Assembly: GCF_001426685.1 (NCBI RefSeq)
Contig: NZ_LMFB01000018.1
Coordinates: 1-37,146 of the forward strand
Length of the DNA stretch: 37,146 bases
Origin: Rhizobium sp. Root483D2
GTDB lineage: Bacteria > Pseudomonadota > Alphaproteobacteria > Rhizobiales > Rhizobiaceae
Direction: 5' to 3'
Of this stretch, positions 1 through 7,623 are shown in pieces (position 1 is the first letter of the stretch; each line of letters starts with the position of its first letter). Below the pieces are notes generated by a model. That model saw nothing but the letters and a program-made list of their open reading frames with translations. It was not told where the DNA came from and searched no databases. The translations under genes were made by a program, and so were the position numbers.

Positions 1-11
1 AACGGCAAAAG

Positions 12-49
12 TGTCAGGGATGTCTCCGAACACATGTCAACTATGTCTC
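12..49. repeat. Direct repeat resembling an IS terminus
   Basis: The pattern TGTCA-N3-ATGTCTC occurs at 12-26 and again at 35-49, a period of 23 bp. Tandem copies of this kind of word are what I remember from the ends of IS481/IS3-like insertion sequences in rhizobia, where transposase binds them. No transposase gene is visible in the window, so this is either a remnant or the tip of an element that continues to the left of base 1. The family assignment is from memory and tentative. Confidence 0.4.
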
Positions 50-139
50 AAGGCCATACAACAGAGGCGAGGATGACGGAGGGTGGGGAGGTTTCATCGC
101 GCCGTAGGTGCTCACGCATGGCGGTGAGCGCCGCATTGT

Positions 140-1006
140 CTAATGGCGCATGGCAAGCACAGGGGCTTCGGCGACGAGGGCTACTTTAAGCTTTTCCAGG
201 GCGCGGGTTTCGATCTGGCGGACGCGTTCCTTGGAGATGCCGAGGTCGGCGCCGAGTTCTTCGAGCGTGGCGCTGTCTTCGCAGAGGCGCCTGGCGCTGA
301 TGATCTTCATCTCGCGCTCGTTGAGCTGGCAAAGCGCGTGGCTGAGCCAGGTGCGGCGGCGCTCGCTGTCGATCATGTCGGAGACCTGCTCGTCGGGCAG
401 GGGAGCGTCGCAGGCGAGAAGGTCGAGGCGCTCGCCGCCGTCTGATTCGCCCGAGGAGGAGATCGGCGCCTGCAGTGATGCGTCATTGCCGGAGAGGCGC
501 GCGTCCATGGTCTGCACATCAGCAAGGCTGACGCCGAGCGCCACGGCGATTTCTTCATGCACGGCGCGCGCCGTCAGCTGGCGGTCGCCCTGGGCGAGCT
601 TGGCGCGCAGGCGGCGCAGATTGAAGAACAGGGCTTTTTGCGCCGACGAGGTGCCGCCGCGCACGATCGACCAGTTGCGCAGCACATAATCCTGCATAGA
701 AGCGCGGATCCACCAGCTGGCATAGGTGGAGAAGCGGACGTCGCGGCTCGGCTCGAACCGGGCTGCGGCTTCCAGAAGGCCGATATGGCCTTCCTGAACG
801 AGATCGCTCATCGGCAGGCCGAAATTGCGGAACTTAGAGGCCATGGAAATCACCAGGCGCATATGCGCCATGGCGATCTTGTTGCGGGCATCCTGGTCCT
901 GGTGGTCTTTCCAGGCCAAGGCCAACGCATGTTCCTCATCCCGTGCGAGATAGGGTGCCGCCATGGCGATCTTGATCATCCGCCGGTCTGCTGAGAGATT
1001 TTTCAT
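140..1006 (-). CDS. rpoH2: RNA polymerase sigma-32 factor, RpoH2 type
   Basis: Alternative sigma factor of the heat-shock (sigma-32) group, 288 aa, which is the usual length. Region 2 is clear (DLVQEGHIGL at 68-77, then the RFSTYASWWIRASMQDY stretch near 91-107). The RpoH-specific box follows as QKALFFNLR at 123-131, and a region 4.2 helix-turn-helix lies near 245-272 (LGISKERVRQIE). The ATG at 1006 has a GGAG ribosome site just upstream. Rhizobia usually carry two RpoH proteins. The N-terminus (MIKIAMAAPYL) and the RGGTSSAQKALFFNLR stretch match what I know of RpoH2, the one tied to general and oxidative stress and controlled by the EcfG/RpoE2 sigma factor in Sinorhizobium. A consensus EcfG promoter lies upstream at 1190-1215. 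The family is certain; the RpoH2 rather than RpoH1 call is strong but made without an alignment. Confidence 0.93.
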   Translation of the reverse strand: MKNLSADRRMIKIAMAAPYLARDEEHALALAWKDHQDQDARNKIAMAHMRLVISMASKFRNFGLPMSDLVQEGHIGLLEAAARFEPSRDVRFSTYASWWIRASMQDYVLRNWSIVRGGTSSAQKALFFNLRRLRAKLAQGDRQLTARAVHEEIAVALGVSLADVQTMDARLSGNDASLQAPISSSGESDGGERLDLLACDAPLPDEQVSDMIDSERRRTWLSHALCQLNEREMKIISARRLCEDSATLEELGADLGISKERVRQIETRALEKLKVALVAEAPVLAMRH

Positions 1007-1189
1007 CGGCTACTCCATGACGGGCACGAGGCGTGCCGCTGAACGATAGGTCGATAGGTAATTCGGGATTTCCAACGCCTGGTGCTTGACCAGAATTCGA
1101 ACCGCCCTACTTCCCGTTAAGAGCCGAGGCCGGAGAGAGTGGCCGCGGCTGCCCGGATTTGCGCAAGGCACATAATCCGGACGCTTTCA

Positions 1190-1215
1190 AACGCGCGACC
1201 TGACGAAAAGGTTCC
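1190..1215 (-). promoter_or_regulatory. EcfG/RpoE2-type promoter of rpoH2
   Basis: Read on the minus strand, GGAAC occupies 1215-1211, followed by 17 nt and then CGTT at 1193-1190. This matches the alphaproteobacterial general-stress sigma (EcfG, called RpoE2 in Sinorhizobium) consensus GGAAC-N16/17-CGTT exactly. Transcription would start near 1182 and give a leader of roughly 175 nt before the rpoH2 ATG at 1006. rpoH2 is a known EcfG target in rhizobia, so motif and gene support each other. Confidence 0.8.
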
Positions 1216-1342
1216 CTGCTGCGCTGCCGTATTTTTGCGGCGGCGGGCATTTTTTGCGGCGTGGCTGTGTTTGCGGCGAACAGCACAACCAGCGCGCGTT
1301 GCCTGGTCCGCTCGAATCACCTTGAGAAGCAAAAAGTGAAAT

Positions 1343-1371
1343 CCGTCCTGCATTTAGCTTCTGCAGGACGG
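1343..1371. other. Perfect 10-bp hairpin, possible sRNA or terminator stem
   Basis: CCGTCCTGCA at 1343-1352 pairs perfectly with TGCAGGACGG at 1362-1371 across a 9-nt loop. No T-run follows directly on the plus strand. On the minus strand a T-run begins about 8 nt after the stem, so a leftward terminator is possible but not typical. Its place in a long divergent gap would suit the end of a small RNA, which is a guess. Confidence 0.35.
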
Positions 1372-1408
1372 GCAAATCTTGTGTGACGTGATGATTGCTG
1401 CTTGCCGG

Positions 1409-1433
1409 AAAAGTTAAAAAAGCGTTAACTTTT
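1409..1433. promoter_or_regulatory. CtrA-type box within a perfect 9-bp inverted repeat
   Basis: TTAA at 1414-1417, seven bases, and TTAA at 1425-1428 match the CtrA full-site consensus TTAA-N7-TTAA, with the preferred following C. The symmetry extends further: AAAAGTTAA at 1409-1417 mirrors TTAACTTTT at 1425-1433. It lies about 95 bp before the acetyltransferase start, a plausible distance for a promoter-overlapping site. Another symmetrical regulator could equally own it. Confidence 0.5.
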
Positions 1434-1524
1434 GATGGTTGTCCCCATAAGTTGCCTGTGAGTTAGTTAAAGACAGGGCTTGGACGGGATTCCTGTTTGT
1501 CCGGCACGGGTCTAGAGTCGCGTT

Positions 1525-2031
1525 ATGAAAACACTTTCCATCGAGGTGCGCCCGGGCGAGCCGAGGGACGCCATGTCCATATCGGACGTGCATCGCGTCT
1601 CGTGGCTGCAGGCCTATGGTGGCCTCATTCCACACAAGCCGCTGACCCAGATGGTGCACCGGCGCGACCATGCATGGTGGCGCAAGGCGACGCGCGGACC
1701 CTCGACGCTGCTGGTCGTCGAAGTGGCCGGCGTGATTGCCGGTTATGCGACCCTGGGCCTCAACCGTTCCCGCTCGCTGCCGCAGGAAGGCGAGGTCTAT
1801 GAGATCTACCTGCGCCCGGAATATCAGGGCATCGGCCTTGGCCGCATCCTGTTCGGCGAAGCCAAAAGCCTGTTGAAATCGCTGGGCTGCCAGGGGCTCG
1901 TCGTCTGGTGCCTGGAAGACAGCCACCATGCCGACCGTTTCTTCCGCATGGCTGGTGGCCGCGATATCTGCGAGGGTATGGAGGATTTCGGCGAGAAGAA
2001 CCTGAAAAAGATCGGCTATATCTGGGATTGA
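1525..2031 (+). CDS. GNAT-family N-acetyltransferase
   Basis: A 168-aa protein with the GNAT fold. The acetyl-CoA pyrophosphate-binding motif A is seen as EIYLRPEYQGIGLGRILF at about 93-110, with the Q-x-x-G-x-G core, and a later beta-strand carries LVVWCLEDS. Such enzymes move an acetyl group from acetyl-CoA to an amine on a small molecule or a protein N-terminus. The sequence gives no substrate. The ATG at 1525 lacks a good ribosome site. A start at 1573 is possible but would remove the first strand of the fold, so I keep 1525. The gene stands alone, ends 15 bp from the stop of a convergent gene, and has a CtrA-type palindrome upstream. Confidence 0.85.
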   Translation: MKTLSIEVRPGEPRDAMSISDVHRVSWLQAYGGLIPHKPLTQMVHRRDHAWWRKATRGPSTLLVVEVAGVIAGYATLGLNRSRSLPQEGEVYEIYLRPEYQGIGLGRILFGEAKSLLKSLGCQGLVVWCLEDSHHADRFFRMAGGRDICEGMEDFGEKNLKKIGYIWD

Positions 2032-2046
2032 TATTTTTGCCGGTCC

Positions 2047-2661
2047 TCAGGGATTTCGGAAGGAATGGCTGGGATCGGTTGCAAGCACGCCGCGAACCCC
2101 ATGAAAAACCGCCTTATCTTTAGCGCAAACAAAACCCGCAGCATTTGCATCGGCGGCCTGACGGGCCAGCACGTTCGGCTCCGGATTTGACAGCGCATCG
2201 ACATAACCGACGACACAGCCCCTGCCATCGCTTGCAGCAACTTTCGAGATGACGAGAACCTGACCGGTATCGGCGGGGGCGGGGCCAGGCTGCATGATGC
2301 CGGAATTGGAGATGAACCAGCGCTGGACGGCTGCTACCGGCAGTCCGCCATCGTCGAGCCGCCATTCGATCGTCCGTCCCGTATAGTTGTAGGCGCCAAA
2401 GGTCTCGAACGTGCCTTTGATAAAGGCTTGAGCCACCTTGCCGTAGAGAATGGCCTGGCGCAGTTCGACCTCCGTATAATAGACGGGATAATCGGCGTAG
2501 CCCTTGCACATCAGCACGATGGCGCCGCCCGGTTCGTCGTCGCCCGACAGCTGTTTGCAATGATCGGTATCGAGGGTCGTGTAGACGCTCTCATTGGCGC
2601 GGGCAGCCTGCGGCACGGCGATGATCAGGGCCAGCGATGCGAGAATGCAGACATGCTTCAT
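2047..2661 (-). CDS. Secreted hypothetical protein with four cysteines
   Basis: A 204-aa protein I cannot assign to a named family. It opens with a typical Sec signal peptide (about residues 1-22, ending ARA before NES), so the mature protein is probably periplasmic. Beyond the signal it has four cysteines (C35, C52, C149, C179), a number that would suit two disulfides. The start at 2661 has an AGGAGC ribosome site. It is transcribed toward the acetyltransferase gene, with 15 bp between the two stops, and no terminator stem is visible there. The regular strand-rich sequence and good codon use support a real gene. Function is unknown. Confidence 0.75.
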   Translation of the reverse strand: MKHVCILASLALIIAVPQAARANESVYTTLDTDHCKQLSGDDEPGGAIVLMCKGYADYPVYYTEVELRQAILYGKVAQAFIKGTFETFGAYNYTGRTIEWRLDDGGLPVAAVQRWFISNSGIMQPGPAPADTGQVLVISKVAASDGRGCVVGYVDALSNPEPNVLARQAADANAAGFVCAKDKAVFHGVRGVLATDPSHSFRNP

Positions 2662-2815
2662 CCTGGATGCTCCTGTTCACCGATCCTTCATATCCGGCAC
2701 GAATATCCGCTGAAACGTCGCATTTTTCGGACGAAAACGAAAGTCATGTTGCGCCGCGTCATGTTTCCCGTTATCGGACTTGCCATCCGAAAAACTGGCC
2801 CGTGGGGGAAAACTC

Positions 2816-3349
2816 ATGCGTATTGATGCAATTTCGATTGGAAAGAATCCGCCTGAAGATATCAACGTGATCGTCGAGGTTCCGGTTGGCGGGCATCCGA
2901 TCAAGTATGAAATGGACAAGGAAGCCGGTACGCTGGTGGTCGACCGTTTCCTCTACACGCCGATGACCTATCCGGGAAATTACGGTTTCGTGCCGCACAC
3001 GCTGTCGGAAGACGGCGATCCGATCGACGTGCTGATCGCATCCACCCGTCCGCTGGTTCCCGGCTGCGTCATCAACGTGCGCCCAATCGGCGTTTTGATG
3101 ATGGAAGACAATTCCGGCAAGGACGAAAAGATCGTCGCCGTGCCGAACTACCAGCTAACCAAGCGCTACGACAAGGTGAAGGACTATACCGACCTTCCGG
3201 AAATCACCCTGCAGCAGATCGAGCATTTCTTCGAGCACTACAAGGACCTGGAGCCCGGCAAGTGGGTGAAGATCTATGGCTGGAAGGATGTCACCGTTGC
3301 CCAGCAGCTGATCCTCGAAGCTGTCGAGCGCGCCAAGGGCGAGAAGTAA
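2816..3349 (+). CDS. ppa: Inorganic pyrophosphatase, family I
   Basis: Soluble Mg-dependent enzyme that hydrolyses pyrophosphate to two phosphates, pulling biosynthetic reactions such as nucleic acid and aminoacyl-tRNA synthesis forward. It is 177 aa, the usual bacterial length. The family signature DGDPID at 66-71 carries the metal-binding aspartates, and the active-site stretch YPGNYGFVP is at about 52-60. A TTG codon at 2780 would give 12 more residues, but the ATG at 2816 has a strong GGGGGAA ribosome site about 7 bp upstream and gives the usual N-terminus MRIDAI. The gene stands alone and ends in a mosaic repeat plus a strong terminator shared with the convergent yggT gene. Confidence 0.96.
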   Translation: MRIDAISIGKNPPEDINVIVEVPVGGHPIKYEMDKEAGTLVVDRFLYTPMTYPGNYGFVPHTLSEDGDPIDVLIASTRPLVPGCVINVRPIGVLMMEDNSGKDEKIVAVPNYQLTKRYDKVKDYTDLPEITLQQIEHFFEHYKDLEPGKWVKIYGWKDVTVAQQLILEAVERAKGEK

Positions 3350-3417
3350 CAGCGCTGCAGATGCCTTGTCTTCCTTAGCGAAGCAAGGGTTTGTCGGGAA
3401 TTCAATGCGTATGGCCA

Positions 3418-3465
3418 CCTCATCCGGCCCTGCGGGCCACCTTCTCCCCGGTGGGGAGAAGAGGG
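3418..3465. repeat. Intergenic mosaic repeat, type A
   Basis: One copy of a two-palindrome element: CATCCGGCC/GGGCCACC followed by CTTCTCCCC-ggt-GGGGAGAAG. The same word pair recurs at 13744-13888, 29700-29812 and 37055-37146. It looks like the RIME-type intergenic elements known from Rhizobium. Placed between ppa and its terminator. Confidence 0.8.
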
Positions 3466-3494
3466 TGGGTGGGGTGGCCGCCGCTCCGTAAAAC

Positions 3495-3528
3495 AAAACC
3501 TCCGGATTGGGTGATCCGGAGGTTTTTT
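3495..3528. terminator. Bidirectional Rho-independent terminator between ppa and yggT
   Basis: A perfect 13-bp stem (AAAACCTCCGGAT at 3495-3507 with ATCCGGAGGTTTT at 3514-3526) closes a 6-nt loop and is followed by more T on the plus strand. The A-run on the left becomes a T-run on the minus strand, so it can end both convergent transcripts. Confidence 0.9.
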
Positions 3529-3570
3529 GTTGTTTGGGGTTCAAGCCTTGGGTTCGAAGGCTCGGGAAGG

Positions 3571-3864
3571 TTAGCTGAGCAGGGCGGCAGCGACGGTGGT
3601 GTTGAGGAAATACCAGAGGAAATAGAGAATGACCAAGACGACCAACGGCGAGAGATCGACGCCGCCCATATTGGGCAGCACGTTGCGGATCGGCCGGTAG
3701 AGCGGTTCCGTCAGCTGATAGAGCGAGCGGCCGATCATGTTGATGGCGTTGTTGTTCACGTTGATGACGTTGAAGGCGTAGAGCCAGGAAAAAATGGCCG
3801 AGGCGATGACCAGGAACCACGCAATGTTGATGATGAAATTCAGGGTCGCAATGACAGCAAGCAT
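3571..3864 (-). CDS. YggT family integral membrane protein
   Basis: A 97-aa protein of the YggT family, with two hydrophobic membrane segments (about 5-27 and 70-92) and a conserved loop that includes TEPLYRPIRNVLP. Family members are small inner-membrane proteins, implicated in osmotic tolerance or cell-division-related processes, without an agreed biochemical role. The open frame extends upstream to 3996, but the ATG at 3864 has GGAG at the right distance and gives the normal family length. The long version would also run into the divergent MFS gene. Its stop faces ppa across a bidirectional terminator. Confidence 0.9.
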   Translation of the reverse strand: MLAVIATLNFIINIAWFLVIASAIFSWLYAFNVINVNNNAINMIGRSLYQLTEPLYRPIRNVLPNMGGVDLSPLVVLVILYFLWYFLNTTVAAALLS

Positions 3865-3994
3865 GCCGGTCTCCAATTCGTTGTTGACAGACATGTAGAC
3901 ATTGACGACTAAACCGGCAAGTCCGTGCTTTCGCGATGGGCCAAACATGTTTAATACGGCGGGATAGCCTGCCGTTGTTCGGAAAGATCGCCGC

Positions 3995-5242
3995 ATGTCC
4001 GTCCTTCAGGGTGCTGACCGGTTCGCCGCGTTCCGGCATGTCTCCTACGCCCGGTTCTTCTTCGCCCGCTTCCTTGCATCCTTCGCCATCCAGATCATCA
4101 GCGTCTCGGTGGGCTGGCAGATGTACGAGCAGACGCAGAATACGCTTTATCTCGGCCTGATCGGCCTTTTCCAGTTCCTGCCGTCGCTGCTGTTGATCCT
4201 GATCACCGGATCGGTAGCCGACCGGCATTCGCGGCGCATGATCGTGTCGATCTGCATGATCATCAGCGCACTCTGCGCGGCGGCGCTGCTGGGGCTGACC
4301 ATCGCCGATGCGTTTTCGCCCTGGCCGGTCTTTGCCATCCTGATCGTCTTCGGGATCGAGCGCGCCTTCATGGCGCCCGCCGTGCAGTCGCTGGCGCCCA
4401 ACCTTGTTCCGGCCCGGGATCTCGCCAATGCCATCGCCTGGAATTCCTCCTCATGGCAGACCGCCGCCATTCTCGGTCCCGTCGCCGGCGGCCTGCTGTA
4501 TGGGCTGAGCGCGCTTGTCGCCTATTCCGTGGCGCTTGCCTTCCTCGTCCTGTCGGCCATCCTCGTTTTCATGATCGAGAAGCCGGCGCAGCATAGTCTC
4601 AGCGAACCGCGCGACTGGACCTCGGTTCTGGCCGGCTTCAGGTTCATCCGTTCGGAAAAGATCGTGCTGGGGGCGATCTCGCTCGACCTGTTTGCGGTGC
4701 TTCTGGGCGGTGCCGTGGCGCTGATGCCGGTCTTTGCCAGCGAAATCCTGATCCTTGGGCCTCTCGGCCTGGGCCTGTTGCGGGCGGCGCCCGGCATCGG
4801 CGCGATCCTCGTGGCGGTGACGCTCGCAGCCTACCCGATCCGCCACCATGCCGGCCGGCTGATGTTTGCCGGGGTGGCGCTGTTTGGTCTCGGCACGGTG
4901 ATCTTCGGCCTGTCGCAGGTTGCCTGGCTGTCGATCATGGCGCTGATGCTGATGGGCGGGGCGGACATGATCTCGGTCTATGTGCGCGAAACGCTGATCG
5001 CGCTGTGGACGCCGGATGCGGTGCGCGGCCGGGTCAATGCGGTCAACATGGTGTTTGTCGGCGCGTCAAACGAACTGGGCGAATTCCGCGCCGGTACGAT
5101 GGCGCATTTCATCGGGGCTGTCCCGGCCGTCGTCATCGGCGGGGTTGGCACGCTGGCGGTCGCGGTGATCTGGGCGCTCGGCTTTCCGCAACTGCGCAAG
5201 ATCGATTCGCTGGATGCGCCGGATCGTTCTGTTTCGGGGTGA
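3995..5242 (+). CDS. MFS transporter, EntS-like exporter family
   Basis: A 415-aa integral membrane protein with about eleven to twelve hydrophobic segments. The loop between segments 2 and 3 carries the MFS signature as GSVADRHSRR at about 72-81, and a second basic stretch (RIRH-like, YPIRHHAGR) lies mid-protein. Overall it resembles the MFS_3 group that includes the enterobactin exporter EntS and many drug or siderophore exporters. No substrate can be read from the sequence, and no siderophore or drug genes lie beside it. The ATG at 3995 gives an N-terminus of normal length (RFAAFRHVSYARFFFARF before segment 1). It is divergent from yggT with 130 bp between starts. Confidence 0.87.
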   Translation: MSVLQGADRFAAFRHVSYARFFFARFLASFAIQIISVSVGWQMYEQTQNTLYLGLIGLFQFLPSLLLILITGSVADRHSRRMIVSICMIISALCAAALLGLTIADAFSPWPVFAILIVFGIERAFMAPAVQSLAPNLVPARDLANAIAWNSSSWQTAAILGPVAGGLLYGLSALVAYSVALAFLVLSAILVFMIEKPAQHSLSEPRDWTSVLAGFRFIRSEKIVLGAISLDLFAVLLGGAVALMPVFASEILILGPLGLGLLRAAPGIGAILVAVTLAAYPIRHHAGRLMFAGVALFGLGTVIFGLSQVAWLSIMALMLMGGADMISVYVRETLIALWTPDAVRGRVNAVNMVFVGASNELGEFRAGTMAHFIGAVPAVVIGGVGTLAVAVIWALGFPQLRKIDSLDAPDRSVSG

Positions 5243-5268
5243 TGATCGGGTTTTGCGTGCGTGGTTGG

Positions 5269-5315
5269 CACCCCCTCTGCCGGCACTGCCGGCATCTCCC
5301 CCGCAAGGGGGGAGA
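5269..5315. repeat. Intergenic mosaic repeat, type B (single unit)
   Basis: CACCCCCTCTGCCGGC-act-GCCGGCAT followed by CTCCCCC-gcaa-GGGGGGAG. It shares its second palindrome and overall layout with the type B units at 19762-19870 and 35654-35790, but its first palindrome uses GCCGGC where they use GTCAC. It sits 27 bp after the MFS stop. Confidence 0.75.
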
Positions 5316-5391
5316 GTGGCGGCACGCTTTCATGACCGGTCAGGCCGCCGCGATGGTGCGCCGATCATCGGTCCTGTCACCGAAAAGCATG

Positions 5392-5877
5392 TCACTTTTC
5401 CTCGTGCGCGGTTGCCTCCTCCACGACGTCGAGCTTCGCGGCCACCTCCTGCCGCTTGATGATCCGGTCCCTGCCGGATACGCCGAGCAGGTCAGCGATC
5501 CGCCAGATCACATGATCCTCCATCTCGCTGCGCTTGCCATCGGCATAGACAATCTCCCACAGCATGCCGATCAGGTCTATCCGCTGCTCCTCGGAAAAAT
5601 GCCGCTTGATATCGGAGGTGAAGCGGAAGAAATCGATGGCCTGGCTTTCGGCGGTCTCGCCGGCGGCAATGAGGGCGTCGAGCGACGCATCGTCCAGTTG
5701 GTAGTGGTCCTTGACCATCGAGCGAATTTTCTTGCGCTCTTTCTCATGGACCTCGCCATCGGCCTCCATCACCTGGATGCAGAGGGCGGCGATGGCAATG
5801 CGGGGATCGCCGGGCTCGATGACAGGCGTTCCACTGCCGGTCAGGCCGTCGAGGAAAGTTCGAAAACGTTCAAACAT
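5392..5877 (-). CDS. TerB-family (tellurite-resistance-like) protein
   Basis: A 161-aa all-helical protein with the two acidic repeats typical of TerB domains: MEADGEVHEKE at about 37-47 and VYADGKRSEME at about 109-119. These Asp/Glu clusters bind metal ions in characterised TerB proteins. A single TerB domain of this kind is widespread in alphaproteobacteria and does not by itself imply tellurite resistance, as no other ter genes are present. It follows hemY by 26 bp on the same strand, with GGAAAG upstream of the ATG at 5877, so it is probably the last gene of the mic60-hemY run. Its role there is unknown. Confidence 0.85.
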   Translation of the reverse strand: MFERFRTFLDGLTGSGTPVIEPGDPRIAIAALCIQVMEADGEVHEKERKKIRSMVKDHYQLDDASLDALIAAGETAESQAIDFFRFTSDIKRHFSEEQRIDLIGMLWEIVYADGKRSEMEDHVIWRIADLLGVSGRDRIIKRQEVAAKLDVVEEATAHEEK

Positions 5878-5903
5878 GGCTTTCCGTTAAAGATCGGGGT
5901 TTC

Positions 5904-7613
5904 TTAAAACAGGCGAAATGTGGTCTTTTCCAAAGGCTTGCTGGCGTCTTCGCGCACGCCGGGATCATCCGGCGGGCGGCCGAAGAAGGGCTCGACGACC
6001 GTCTCAACAGGCTTGCCATCTGCAGTCGTCCTGCCGTCGCCAGCCTTGGCCGGGACCGGTTTTGGCTCCGTCTTCACCGTCTGCGGCACGATGACCGATT
6101 CGCTCGGGGCCGGAACGGCGATGGTCTTGACCACCGGCTCCTCCGGTTTTTCCTCGACTTCGATAACGTGGCTGGGGGCGTCGCCGGGCAAGGCGGAGGC
6201 CACGTCCTGTTCCGGCTGCGGCTCGTCCTTCGGTTCCGGTCGATGATGGACGATGGCCACCGGCGGCAGGCTGCGGATCGCCTCATCGGCGGCATCCGGC
6301 GTGCCGTCCTCGATCGGACCGGCGATCTGGGCGACCGGCTGTTTCCATTCGAACGCATCGAGACGGCCGCTGACGGGCGAGACGGGCAGCCATTCGGGTG
6401 CAGTGACGCCATCTGCGGTCCAGGCGGGGTCACGCGGGCTTTTCAGTGCCTGGTTCATCCAGTGGCGGATCCGGCCGTCATCATTGGTATCGGCCTCCTC
6501 GATATCGGCGAGCAGCAGAAAGATGCTTTCGCTCGGCTGGATCCGGGCTGCGGCTTCCGCCTTGGAGCGGGCAAGCGGCAGCTGGCGGGCCTCGAGCGCG
6601 CTTTCGGCAACGGCTGCCAGCGCAACCGCGTTGTTGGGGCGCAGCGCCTCCAGCTTGTTGGCACGCTTCAGCCGGTCGCTGGCGGAATCGCCGCTGCGGG
6701 CGCGGACATAGAGCTTGGCCACGTCCGGATGCGGGTCCTGCTTCCAGAGCTTTTCCAGAATACCGGCGCCCTTGCGCAGGTTGTCCTCGCGAAACAGCGC
6801 CTTGGCGGCGATGAGGCCGGCGGGAACGAGATCCTCGGCCAGCTTCAAGGCGGCCTGCGCATCGTCGCGGGCGCCCTTCGGATCGGCCTCCAGCTTTTCA
6901 GAGGCGCGCGCGGTCAACAGCACGGCCTTCTTGCGGTCGGCCTCCTTGCGTTCGATGACATGCGCCGTGCGGCTCTGGTCGAGCAGGCGGATGGCCTCAT
7001 CCCACTGGCCGGTCTGGCTGCGGTAATCGAGCGCGGCCAGCGTTGCCCAGGGCAGGTGCGGCGCCTTGTCGGCGGCGCGCTCGGCATATTGGCGGGCCGC
7101 CTCGTTGGCGCCCAGCCGCTTGGCTTCGAGATAGAGACCGCGCAGGCCGAGTTCCCGGGTTTCCGGATCGTCGGCCATCAGCTCGAATTTCTTGCGGGCG
7201 TCGTCATATTTGCCTTCGATCAGCGCGGTCTGGGCTTCGAGCAGATGGATCAGCGGTTCCTGGTCGGCGCTCAACAGCCCACGGGTGCGGGCGGTCATCT
7301 TGCGGGCAAGGGCGCTATCGCCGGCGCCTGCGGCAATCAGGCCGGACGAGAGCGCCTGATAGCCACGGTCGCGCTTGCGGGCGCGGAAATAGCGGGAGAT
7401 GGAATGGGGCGAGAGCCAGACGACGCGCACGAGCCAGACCGCAATCAGGATGGCTGCGATCAGCGAGGCGAGCAGCGTTGCCGCCACCATCAGGCTCATT
7501 TCGATGCGTTGACCCTGCCAGATCAGCGACAGTTCGCCGGGACGGTCGGCAAGCCACGCGAAGCCTGCGCCAAGGGCAAGGACGATGAGAACATAGAACA
7601 GAATACGGATCAT
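5904..7613 (-). CDS. hemY: HemY-like membrane protein with TPR repeats
   Basis: A 569-aa protein of the HemY_N family. Two membrane segments at the start (about 3-21 and 41-66) anchor it in the inner membrane, followed by a helical TPR-like region to about residue 420. The Pro/Glu/Val-rich, probably disordered tail runs from about 430 to 569. In proteobacteria this gene follows hemC and hemD. It is not the protoporphyrinogen oxidase of the same name in Gram-positives, and its exact role in late heme synthesis or in organising the pathway is unsettled. It starts 10 bp after the mic60 stop with AAGGAAGAG as ribosome site, so the two genes are co-transcribed. The tail is longer than in enterobacterial HemY. 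Confidence 0.9.
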   Translation of the reverse strand: MIRILFYVLIVLALGAGFAWLADRPGELSLIWQGQRIEMSLMVAATLLASLIAAILIAVWLVRVVWLSPHSISRYFRARKRDRGYQALSSGLIAAGAGDSALARKMTARTRGLLSADQEPLIHLLEAQTALIEGKYDDARKKFELMADDPETRELGLRGLYLEAKRLGANEAARQYAERAADKAPHLPWATLAALDYRSQTGQWDEAIRLLDQSRTAHVIERKEADRKKAVLLTARASEKLEADPKGARDDAQAALKLAEDLVPAGLIAAKALFREDNLRKGAGILEKLWKQDPHPDVAKLYVRARSGDSASDRLKRANKLEALRPNNAVALAAVAESALEARQLPLARSKAEAAARIQPSESIFLLLADIEEADTNDDGRIRHWMNQALKSPRDPAWTADGVTAPEWLPVSPVSGRLDAFEWKQPVAQIAGPIEDGTPDAADEAIRSLPPVAIVHHRPEPKDEPQPEQDVASALPGDAPSHVIEVEEKPEEPVVKTIAVPAPSESVIVPQTVKTEPKPVPAKAGDGRTTADGKPVETVVEPFFGRPPDDPGVREDASKPLEKTTFRLF

Positions 7614-7623
7614 GAACTCTTCC

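Larger units (their letters stand above)
1007..1524. other. 518-bp intergenic region between rpoH2 and the acetyltransferase gene
   Basis: This divergent gap holds no convincing protein gene. Going left to right it contains the rpoH2 ribosome site and a leader of roughly 180 nt, an EcfG-type promoter facing left (1190-1215), a perfect 10-bp hairpin (1343-1371) and a CtrA-type palindrome (1409-1433). Small open frames near 1117-1353 run on both strands, but they have low-complexity Arg/Ala-rich translations and no ribosome site. Confidence 0.6.

Noticed and set aside
1139..1339. A 66-codon open frame in the rpoH2 upstream gap
   Set aside because: Low-complexity Arg/Ala sequence, no ribosome site, and it is crossed by the EcfG promoter and the rpoH2 leader on the other strand.
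5392..5877. Tellurite-resistance determinant
   Set aside because: Only a lone TerB domain is present; none of TerC, TerD, TerA or TerZ is nearby.
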